NCBI GenBank assembly: GCA_910579575.1
Contig: CAJTUM010000037.1
Location: 1-6,459, forward strand
Length of the DNA: 6,459 nt
DNA from: an uncultured Eubacteriales bacterium
GTDB lineage: Bacteria; Bacillota; Clostridia; Oscillospirales; Butyricicoccaceae
Direction of reading: 5' to 3'
The position numbers and the translations under genes were made by a program. Positions 1-5,269 of this stretch are shown piece after piece. The number at the start of each line of letters is the position of its first letter. Position 1 is the stretch's first letter. The notes beneath the pieces were generated by a model, which was not told where the DNA came from, did no database searches, and saw nothing but the letters and a program-made list of their open reading frames with translations.

Positions 1-63
1 GCCCCCCTTGCCAAAGGGGGGTGGAGCTGGCCGAAGGCCTGCGGAGGGGGGATTCATCCGCCC
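1..63 (+). repeat. Repeat unit A, copy 1 (left end cut by window)
   Basis: Positions 1-55 are identical to 6405-6459 and to the reverse complement of 3426-3480. Similarity continues to about 63 (ATCCGCCC) when compared with the copy at 3678. The unit holds two hairpins: CCCCCCTT-GCCA-AAGGGGGG (2-21) and GGCC-GAA-GGCC (29-39), followed by the tail TGCGGAGGGGGGATTC. There is no coding potential and no transposase. It looks like a short non-autonomous dispersed repeat of REP or MITE type; I cannot assign it to a named family. Confidence 0.9.
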
Positions 64-65
64 GA

Positions 66-87
66 CTTAAGAAAACCTTAAGAGAAC
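66..87 (+). promoter_or_regulatory. 11-bp tandem direct repeat, likely response-regulator operator
   Basis: CTTAAGAAAAC (66-76) is followed directly by CTTAAGAGAAC (77-87), an 11-bp period with one mismatch. Response regulators of the OmpR/PhoB class bind as head-to-tail dimers to direct repeats about one helical turn apart, so this is the expected form of an operator for the regulator encoded 65 bases downstream. Autoregulation of the two-component operon is inferred. A weak -10-like TAAGAT lies at 116-121, but I see no convincing -35, which would fit an activator-dependent promoter. Confidence 0.7.
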
Positions 88-151
88 TATCGAAAGCCCA
101 GAAAGAAACTGCTGATAAGATAAAAGCGTACTGTGAAGGAGGGGAAGAGGC

Positions 152-838
152 GTGAATATTCTTGTCTGCGACGACCAGCCCGAGATTGTGGACGCCATTG
201 AAATTTATCTGAAAAACGAGGGGTATCAGATTTTCAAAGCCTTCGACGGTCTGGAGGCCATTGAAAAGCTGGAGCAAAACCAGATCCATTTGATTATCAT
301 GGATGTGATGATGCCCAGGATGGACGGCATTCGGGCCACGCTGAAAATCCGGGAGAGCAAAAATATCCCGGTGATCATGCTCTCGGCCAAAAGCGAAGAC
401 ACCGATAAAATCATGGGCCTGAATATCGGCGCGGACGATTATGTCACAAAGCCCTTCAACCCGCTGGAGCTCATCGCTCGGGTCAAATCCCAGCTGCGGC
501 GCTACACCAAGCTGGGCAGCGCCCAATCCACCGAAAACGTCTTCCAAACAGGCGGGCTGACGGTGGACGACGAGCGCAAGGAGGTCACGGTGGACGGCGA
601 GGCCGTCCGCATGACGCCGGTGGAATATAAAATCCTGCTTCTGCTCATCAAAAACGCAGGCCGGGTTTATTCCATCGACCAGATTTACGAGCAGGTTTGG
701 AACGAACCGGCCTACAGCCCCGAAAATACCGTCGCAGTACACATCAGGCGAATCCGGGAAAAGATCGAAATCAACCCGAAGGAGCCAAAATATCTGAAGG
801 TGGTATGGGGAATTGGATACAAAATCGAAAAAATTTAG
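152..838 (+). CDS. OmpR/PhoB-family DNA-binding response regulator
   Basis: Cytoplasmic transcription regulator of a two-component system, phosphorylated by its partner kinase. The 228-residue protein has the usual length of the family. The receiver domain (about 1-118) shows the acidic pair D7-D8, phospho-acceptor D51 in the IIMDVMMP context, S78 (MLSAK) and K100 (VTKPF). The C-terminal winged helix (about 130-228) shows TPVEYKILLLL, the recognition-helix region around ENTVAVHIRRIREKI, and the closing VWGIGYKI wing. The GTG start at 152 is chosen because AAGGAGG at 136-142 sits 9 nt upstream and the receiver domain begins directly at this residue. The gene overlaps the kinase gene by 26 nt, so the two are co-transcribed and probably translationally coupled. 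The direct repeat at 66-87 is its likely binding site. The regulated target is not evident: no transporter gene follows. Confidence 0.96.
   Translation: MNILVCDDQPEIVDAIEIYLKNEGYQIFKAFDGLEAIEKLEQNQIHLIIMDVMMPRMDGIRATLKIRESKNIPVIMLSAKSEDTDKIMGLNIGADDYVTKPFNPLELIARVKSQLRRYTKLGSAQSTENVFQTGGLTVDDERKEVTVDGEAVRMTPVEYKILLLLIKNAGRVYSIDQIYEQVWNEPAYSPENTVAVHIRRIREKIEINPKEPKYLKVVWGIGYKIEKI
797..803 (+). promoter_or_regulatory. Ribosome binding site supporting the TTG start of the kinase
   Basis: AAGGTGG lies inside the end of the response-regulator gene, 9 nt before the TTG at 813. The spacing equals that of the AAGGAGG before the regulator's GTG start. No ATG in the kinase frame is available nearby; the ATG at 805 is out of frame and the next in-frame GTG (861) falls inside the first membrane segment. 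Confidence 0.6.
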
Positions 839-3287
839 CAGCCCCTTATGGGTCAAAGCCGTGGCCAGCCTGCTGATTGTAGCCTGCGTCGGGGGCGTGT
901 CCCTCCAGGTTTACGATATGGCCTACCGGAGCAGAACGGAGGGTTTTAGCCCCACTCTGGCCAAAACCTATGAAGGCGACGGCTTTATCGCCTGGCAAAC
1001 TGCCTGCGCCCAGATTATGGCCCTGCGAATCGGCTGCCAGCTGAAAAGCGAAGAGCACATCAAGCAGGGCGGCGCGCTGGAGCAAGAGCGAGCGCGGGAT
1101 TACTGGAAAAGTTTTTTCCAGGAGCGCTTTTTGGAATTTGTCAACCGGCAGGTGGAGCAAAATCTCTTCTCGCAAGAGAACGAAGGGATGGAAAGCCAAG
1201 AAAACACCGACGTCGCGCAATCCTACCAGGAAAGAGAACTTTTTTCCAAATACCAGGAGGAGTTTCTGGAGATTTATCAATTTGGTCTGGAAGACGAGCT
1301 CTTCCAGCGCTGGTGTGTTTTGATGGACGGCAGCGATTTCGTGCTCAGCCAGGAAAACGGCGCGTTTTCGGTATCGCGCCAGGGCCTGCCCGCCAACGGG
1401 GTTTTGGACGCCTTTGAGAAAACCTACCAGAGCCAGCTGGAATCCCTGGGGGCTCAGATGGTGCAAAACGATTTGCAGCAGCTCCGCTACAGCCTGCGCC
1501 AGCTGGAAAAGACGGAAGGACTGCGGTATTATATCGAAAGCGACGGCCAGATTTTCAGCAATGTGGAAAACAGCCGGCTGCGGGAGTTCGCCGATTCGCC
1601 CATTTCCATCCAGCTGGCAAACCGAGAGCTGACGGCCCGCTTCGGCGAAACCCAGATTTCCGGCGATTTGGACAGAGGCTATTATGAGGAATACGGCTGG
1701 AGCCAGACAATGCCGGAAAACTATATTTGGGAAACCGCCATGGAGATTTTGGCCGACGCAGACGACGAGGATCAGGCCATGATCTGGTATGACCAAGCCT
1801 ATGTGGCTTCTCTGCAAAAACAGGTGGAAGCCGACCGGCGGCTGACAATCGGCTACGTCGGCCGAATCGGCGGCATGAGCTTGGCGGCTCTGCTCTGCCT
1901 GCTGTATCTGTTCTGCGTCTGCGGCCGCAAAAAAGGAGAGGAGGCCGTGGCCCTGGTCTGGCTGGACCGGGTGTATGTGGAAATCAACCTGGCTCTGATC
2001 GCCTTTGCCGTCGCGGGGTATACGAGCCTGGCCATGGCCTCTTGGCAGGCGCAGGAGCCCATGCTGTTTTGGCCGGCGGCCGTGGTCTGCGGCGGCGCGA
2101 CGCTGGCGCTGCTTCTGTCCCTGACCCGGCAGATCAAGGCCAGGACCCTGCTGCGCAACTGTTTGCTTTGGAAATTCTGCCTGTTGCTGGCCGCTCCCTT
2201 CCGCAAGCTGTGGCGGGGGATTCAGCTGTCGCTGCACAGCGGCTCTGTGGTCAAAAAGGCCGTTTGGCTCACAGCGGGCTACGGCGCTCTGTGCGCCGTG
2301 TGCGTCATTATCTTCCCGGCCAGCATCGCGCTGATTGTGGCGGCCTCGGTTTTTGTCTATCGGCTGGCCTGCGCCTTTCAAAAGGTGCGGGACGGGGTGC
2401 GCCAGGTGAAAAACGGCAACCTGGGTTACCAGATTGAAGTATCTGAAACCAATCTGTTCTGCGATTTGGCGGAAGACGTCAACAGCATTGCCGACGGCCT
2501 CAACGCCGCCGTGGAAAACGAGCTGAAAAGCGAGCGGATGAAATCTGAGTTGATTACAAACGTATCCCACGATATCCGCACGCCGCTGACCAGCGTTATC
2601 ACCTATATTGATTTGCTGCAAAAAGAGGGGTTAGATAGCGAAAACGCCCCCCATTACTGCGAAATCATCGGCCAAAAGGCCCAGCGGCTGAAAACCCTGA
2701 CCGACGACCTGTTTGAAGTTTCCAAGGCCGCCAGCGGCAACATCGCGGTGCATTTGGAAGATGTGGATATGGCGGCTCTGGTCCGCCAGGGCTTGGGCGA
2801 GCTGGACGACAAGGTGGCCCAGTCGGGCCTGGATTTCCGCGTCAGCCTGCCGGCCGAGGGCCTGATCGTCCGGGCAGACGGCAGACAGCTGTGGCGGGTG
2901 ATGGAAAACCTGCTGTCCAATGTGTTCAAATACGCCATGCCCGCTTCCCGCGTCTATATCGAGGTGGGCGACCAGGGGGAGCGGGGGGTCTTTACCGTCA
3001 AAAATATTTCCGCCTATGAGCTGAACGGCGTGGAGCTGGAAAAGCTGATCGAACGCTTTCAGCGGGGCGACGCCGCCCGGCACAGCGAGGGCAACGGTCT
3101 GGGCCTGGCCATCGCCAAAAACCTGACGGAGCTCCAGCGGGGCCAGTTTGAAATCACCATTGACGGCGACCTGTTCAAAGCCTCCGTCTCCTTGCCCAAA
3201 GGCGCCTCTAAGGCGGCCGACCGGCAGGAGGAGGCCCAGCAGCCCTCCGAGCCCTGGCAGGAGCAGCCGTCGGAAGAAATTGGATAA
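813..3287 (+). CDS. Membrane sensor histidine kinase, HisKA type, with large extracytoplasmic domain
   Basis: Senses an unknown signal and phosphorylates the regulator encoded just upstream. The 824-residue protein is long for a histidine kinase. Order of parts: TM1 about 13-34; extracytoplasmic region about 35-345, rich in Gln and Glu and of no family I recognise; TM2 about 348-370; further membrane segments near 388-410, 418-437 and 483-518; HAMP-like linker about 520-565; DHp domain with NVSHDIRTPLTS, phospho-acceptor H586; ATPase domain with N-box NLLSNVFKYA (N703), F749 in ERFQRGD and G-box GNGLGLAIAKN (760-770). The usual Asp of the G1 box (DxGxG) is missing; the matching stretch is VKNIS with N731. 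From memory, related clostridial kinases share this, so I do not read it as inactivation. The tail after about 795 is low-complexity Glu/Gln/Pro. The TTG start rests on the upstream AAGGTGG. A terminator follows the stop codon. Confidence 0.93.
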   Translation: MDTKSKKFSSPLWVKAVASLLIVACVGGVSLQVYDMAYRSRTEGFSPTLAKTYEGDGFIAWQTACAQIMALRIGCQLKSEEHIKQGGALEQERARDYWKSFFQERFLEFVNRQVEQNLFSQENEGMESQENTDVAQSYQERELFSKYQEEFLEIYQFGLEDELFQRWCVLMDGSDFVLSQENGAFSVSRQGLPANGVLDAFEKTYQSQLESLGAQMVQNDLQQLRYSLRQLEKTEGLRYYIESDGQIFSNVENSRLREFADSPISIQLANRELTARFGETQISGDLDRGYYEEYGWSQTMPENYIWETAMEILADADDEDQAMIWYDQAYVASLQKQVEADRRLTIGYVGRIGGMSLAALLCLLYLFCVCGRKKGEEAVALVWLDRVYVEINLALIAFAVAGYTSLAMASWQAQEPMLFWPAAVVCGGATLALLLSLTRQIKARTLLRNCLLWKFCLLLAAPFRKLWRGIQLSLHSGSVVKKAVWLTAGYGALCAVCVIIFPASIALIVAASVFVYRLACAFQKVRDGVRQVKNGNLGYQIEVSETNLFCDLAEDVNSIADGLNAAVENELKSERMKSELITNVSHDIRTPLTSVITYIDLLQKEGLDSENAPHYCEIIGQKAQRLKTLTDDLFEVSKAASGNIAVHLEDVDMAALVRQGLGELDDKVAQSGLDFRVSLPAEGLIVRADGRQLWRVMENLLSNVFKYAMPASRVYIEVGDQGERGVFTVKNISAYELNGVELEKLIERFQRGDAARHSEGNGLGLAIAKNLTELQRGQFEITIDGDLFKASVSLPKGASKAADRQEEAQQPSEPWQEQPSEEIG

Positions 3288-3301
3288 CTAAGACCGGAGC
3301 C

Positions 3302-3331
3302 AAAAAGACGCCTGTTTAGGCGTCTTTTTTT
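3302..3331 (+). terminator. Intrinsic terminator after the two-component operon
   Basis: Perfect 11-bp stem AAAAAGACGCC / GGCGTCTTTTT with loop TGTTTA, ending in a run of seven T (3325-3331). It begins 14 nt after the kinase stop codon. The A-rich left arm means it could also act on the opposite strand, but no minus-strand gene ends here. Confidence 0.93.
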
Positions 3332-3358
3332 GTCCTGGGTTTTCGGCAGATAACGACT

Positions 3359-3386
3359 TTGCGAAAGGGGAGAAATATGATAAAAT
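3359..3386 (+). promoter_or_regulatory. Possible sigma-A promoter before the repeat block
   Basis: TTGCGA (3359-3364), a 16-bp spacer, and TAAAAT (3381-3386) resemble a vegetative promoter. It is the first AT-rich stretch after the terminator and points toward the nitroreductase operon, whose start codon is about 520 nt away across the repeats. The same bases could be read as a ribosome site (AAAGGGGAG) and an ATG at 3377 opening a short frame into repeat sequence; I consider that frame unlikely to be a gene. Confidence 0.4.
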
Positions 3387-3415
3387 ATCAAGTACGGGAA
3401 CCCCCCAATGGGGCC

Positions 3416-3502
3416 TTGGGCGGACGAATCCCCCCTCCGCAGGCCTTCGGCCAGCTCCACCCCCCTTTGGCAAGGGGGGCCGGCGAAGTCCGCGGCCCCG
3501 TC
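3416..3502 (-). repeat. Repeat unit A, copy 2 (inverted, full length with linker)
   Basis: The reverse complement of 3426-3480 is identical to 1-55 and 6405-6459. Matching to those copies continues on the outer side as GGGCGGAC (compare the bases after position 55) and on the inner side as GGCGAAGTCCGCGGCCCCGTC (3482-3502), which also occurs inverted beside the last copy. This is the most complete unit A in the window and forms the outer part of the left inverted repeat. Confidence 0.9.
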
Positions 3503-3560
3503 TTATACCAAAGGCCATTCCGCCGTCCCGGCGGGGGCTTGCCTATGTCGCGGCCCCGTC
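3503..3560. repeat. 58-bp insertion in the left-arm linker, bounded by 12-bp direct repeats
   Basis: CGCGGCCCCGTC occurs at 3491-3502 and again at 3549-3560. Removing one copy plus the bases between them gives a linker matching that of the right arm. The inserted part contains a perfect hairpin, CCGCCG-TCC-CGGCGG, at 3520-3534. It may be a nested small element with a target duplication, or a slippage or recombination product. Confidence 0.7.
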
Positions 3561-3566
3561 CGTCGT

Positions 3567-3633
3567 AAGCCTCCCTTGCTAAAGGGAGGGGGACCGGCGC
3601 AGCCGGTGGAGGGATTCTGCCCCCAACTCCGCC
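3567..3633 (+). repeat. Repeat unit B, copy 1
   Basis: This 67-bp unit matches the reverse complement of 6310-6376 with one difference. It holds two hairpins: CCTCCCTT-GCTA-AAGGGAGG (3570-3589) and ACCGGC-GCA-GCCGGT (3593-3607), then GGAGGGATTC and CCAACTCCGCC. The plan (T-ended stem, four-base loop, second small stem, GGAGGG-ATTC tail) is the same as in unit A, with different paired bases, so A and B look like relatives of one family. Confidence 0.88.
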
Positions 3634-3677
3634 GAAGCCGCAGGACGAATCCCCCAGGCGGAAACGCCAGGTTGGGC

Positions 3678-3730
3678 GGGCGGATGAATCCCCCCTCCGC
3701 AGGCCTTCGGCCAGCTCCACTCCCCTTTGG
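3678..3730 (-). repeat. Repeat unit A, copy 3 (interrupted)
   Basis: Matches unit A in reverse orientation from GGGCGGATGAATC through CCCCTTTGG, with one changed base in the run before CCCCTTTGG. The match breaks at 3731, and the missing part of the unit appears at 3781 after 50 unrelated bases. CCCCTTTGG is present on both sides (3722-3730 and 3781-3789). Confidence 0.8.
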
Positions 3731-3774
3731 GACGGCGAAGGCGCCCTTATTCATAGCCCGCAGCCCTGTCCGTC

Positions 3775-3830
3775 GCCAGCCCCCTTTGGCAAGGGGGGCT
3801 GGCGAGGTCCGCAGCCCCGTCTTATATCAC
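3775..3830 (-). repeat. Repeat unit A, copy 4 (distal half with linker)
   Basis: Contains the distal half of an inverted unit A followed by GGCGAGGTCCGCAGCCCCGTC and TTATA, matching the sequence beside A2 (3482-3507) with a few changes. Here the flanks also pair, so the stem is longer: GCCAGCCCCC (3775-3784) against GGGGGCTGGC (3794-3803). Copies 3 and 4 together equal one unit A split by about 50-59 bp. Confidence 0.75.
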
Positions 3831-3831
3831 A

Positions 3832-3853
3832 GGCGGTGGAGGGATTCCGTCCC
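3832..3853 (+). repeat. Repeat unit B fragment
   Basis: GGCGGTGGAGGGATTCCGTC resembles the second half of unit B (GGTGGAGGGATTCTGTCCCC). The first hairpin of the unit is absent. The similarity ends before the nitroreductase leader. Confidence 0.5.
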
Positions 3854-3874
3854 AATGCTTCATACAGAGCGCGC

Positions 3875-3904
3875 TTGTCGGCGTTTGCCGACGATCAAGG
3901 AGGT
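3875..3904 (+). promoter_or_regulatory. Leader hairpin and strong ribosome binding site of the nitroreductase
   Basis: GTCGGC-GTTT-GCCGAC (3877-3892) is a perfect 6-bp stem, extendable by a T-G wobble and a T-A pair. It ends four bases before AAGGAGGT (3897-3904). The ATG at 3905 touches the binding site, while the in-frame ATG at 3911 has good spacing, so 3911 is taken as the start. The hairpin has no T-run and is not a terminator; it could stabilise the message or affect ribosome loading. Confidence 0.6.
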
Positions 3905-3910
3905 ATGACA

Positions 3911-4414
3911 ATGTTTGAAACCATTATGACAAGGCGGAGCGTCCGCCAATTTGCCGACCAGGCTGTGACGCAGGAGCAGGTGGAGCGGCTTTTGCAGGCC
4001 GCCGTCATGGCGCCTTCGGCGGTAAACGCCCAGCCCTGGCATTTTATCGTCTGCGACGACAAGGAGATCTTCCGTCAGTTTCAGCAGGCTCACCCATATT
4101 CCAAAATGCTGGACCAAGCGCCGCTGCTGATTCTCGTCTGCGGCGACACGGAAAAGCAGGCGGGGCCCCTCTTTTATCTGGAGGATTGCGCCGCCGCCAC
4201 GGAAAACCTGCTGTTGGCCGCCCATGCCATGGGCCTGGGAGGCTGCTGGCTGGGCGTTCCGCCCCAATCGAAGCGGGAAGAGCAGATCGCCAAAATTTTC
4301 GGTCTGCCTGCCCATATCAAGCCCTTCTGCGGCGTGGCCTTGGGCGTCCCGGCGTCCCAGCCCCAGCAGCCGGAGAGAAAGCTGGATGGACTTGTCCACA
4401 AAAACGTTTGGTAA
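3911..4414 (+). CDS. Nitroreductase-family FMN-dependent oxidoreductase
   Basis: Predicted cytoplasmic flavoenzyme that uses NAD(P)H to reduce nitroaromatics, quinones or similar acceptors; the physiological substrate cannot be told from sequence. The 167-residue protein is at the short end of the family, like many single-domain clostridial members. Visible signatures: N-terminal MTRRSVRQF (FMN phosphate contacts, R8, R9, R12), APSAVNAQPWHFIV (34-47), the central helix EDCAAATENLLLAAHAMGLG (91-110) followed by GCWLG (111-115), and the C-terminal KLDGLVHKNVW. The start at 3911 follows AAGGAGGT; the frame is open upstream to 3836, but that part is repeat-derived. The last 29 nt overlap the YihY gene, which argues for one transcript and coupled translation. 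The nearest possible promoter is far upstream, across the repeat block. Confidence 0.93.
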   Translation: MFETIMTRRSVRQFADQAVTQEQVERLLQAAVMAPSAVNAQPWHFIVCDDKEIFRQFQQAHPYSKMLDQAPLLILVCGDTEKQAGPLFYLEDCAAATENLLLAAHAMGLGGCWLGVPPQSKREEQIAKIFGLPAHIKPFCGVALGVPASQPQQPERKLDGLVHKNVW

Positions 4415-5267
4415 GCTGCGCGAGCATGGGCGGACGGTCCGCCGCGTGCTGGCGGAGCTTTTTGAGCGGTATTTCACCGATCATGTGGCCCGGTCCTCGG
4501 CGGAGCTGGCCTATTATATGCTGTTTATGCTGTTTCCGCTGCTGATTTTCGGCAATATGGCCATCAGCGCCTTTCATCTCTCCTCGCTGGAAATCATCGA
4601 TAATCTATCCCGGATTTTGCCGGAGCAGATCGTCAGCCTGATTAACGAATATATCGCCTATATCGCCAGCCTCCAGCCCGGCGCGCTGCTTTACGCCGGC
4701 TCGGTGCTGACAGTGCATTTCACAACCAGGGCGGTCAATTCCATGATGCTCTCCATCGGCGCGGCCTACCGCCAGCCCCGCAAAGGGCGGCTCAGCTTCT
4801 TTTTCTCCATGGTCGTCACGGTGGTGGTGCTGTTTTCACTCTATCTGCTGCTGGCGCTGGTGCTTGTCAGCGAAAATCTGCTGATTTTGGCTTCGCAAGT
4901 GCTGCCGATTCCCGCTTTTATCATCCGCATTTGGAATTGGCTGCGTTTCACCGTGGCGCCGGCCTATCTGTTTTTCATTATCACGCTGCTGTATAAAATC
5001 GCGCCGGCCAAATGGCTGCGCTTTTGGCACGCCGCGCCGGGGGGCTTCTTTTTTGTGGCGGCTTGGTCGGCGATTTCATATTTTTTCTCCTATTATGTGG
5101 CCAATCTTTCCAATTACTCTGTGCTCTATGGCTCCCTGGGCGCGGTGATGATTTTGATGCTCTGGTTTTATATGACCGGCATTGTGCTGATTCTGGGGGG
5201 CCACCTGAACCATGTTTTGCTGACGGTGCGTCAAGAGAAAAAAATAAAGAAAAGGAATGGTGAATAA
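4386..5267 (+). CDS. YihY/BrkB-family integral membrane protein
   Basis: Inner-membrane protein of the family once misnamed ribonuclease BN; molecular function is unsettled, and a transport or envelope role is only suspected. At 293 residues it has the normal family length. Six membrane segments are visible at about 40-63, 97-117, 136-165, 180-204, 216-240 and 246-274. Family signatures are SSAELAYYMLFMLFPLLIF near the first segment and YGSLGAVMILMLWFYMTG before the end. The family usually closes this last segment with a GAE-N type motif; here it reads GGHLN. The short cytoplasmic tail is basic (QEKKIKKRNGE). The frame is open further upstream inside the nitroreductase gene, but ATG 4386 is chosen because GGAGAG (4372-4377) lies 8 nt before it and the length fits. 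The dehydrogenase begins 2 nt after the stop. Confidence 0.92.
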   Translation: MDLSTKTFGKLREHGRTVRRVLAELFERYFTDHVARSSAELAYYMLFMLFPLLIFGNMAISAFHLSSLEIIDNLSRILPEQIVSLINEYIAYIASLQPGALLYAGSVLTVHFTTRAVNSMMLSIGAAYRQPRKGRLSFFFSMVVTVVVLFSLYLLLALVLVSENLLILASQVLPIPAFIIRIWNWLRFTVAPAYLFFIITLLYKIAPAKWLRFWHAAPGGFFFVAAWSAISYFFSYYVANLSNYSVLYGSLGAVMILMLWFYMTGIVLILGGHLNHVLLTVRQEKKIKKRNGE

Positions 5268-5269
5268 CA

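Larger units (their letters stand above)
3426..3633. repeat. Left arm of the composite inverted repeat flanking the three-gene operon
   Basis: Unit A2 (3426-3480), a linker and unit B1 (3567-3633) occur in the same order as in the reverse complement of 6310-6459. If 58 bases (3503-3560) are removed from the linker, both arms are exactly 150 bp. By hand alignment they differ at about six positions: five in the 28-bp linker, one in unit B and none in unit A. Weaker similarity continues inward to about 3652 (GCCGCAGGACGAATCC). Confidence 0.85.

Noticed and set aside
56..151. Riboswitch or structured leader before the response regulator
   Set aside because: Apart from the 11-bp direct repeat and the ribosome binding site, I see no stable stem or known riboswitch core in this short A-rich leader.
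846..2621. Long minus-strand open frame of 591 codons opposite the kinase gene
   Set aside because: It mirrors the kinase codons, is rich in Gln, His and Ala as expected of an antisense shadow in GC-rich DNA, shows no domain, and the + strand frame has clear kinase motifs.
3377..3568. Short frame beginning ATG ATA AAA TAT after AAAGGGGAG
   Set aside because: It enters repeat unit A after about ten codons. At most it is the remnant of a gene start cut by repeat insertion; the same bases fit a promoter better.
3416..3853. CRISPR-like array
   Set aside because: Units differ in orientation, length and spacing, spacers are not of uniform size, and no cas gene is present.
3288..3908. Several open frames of 60-166 codons through the repeat block on both strands
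   Set aside because: They are Pro/Gly/Arg-rich translations of the repeat units, with PPLLKGGG-type strings recurring in several frames. Their openness follows from GC-rich repeats, not from coding selection.
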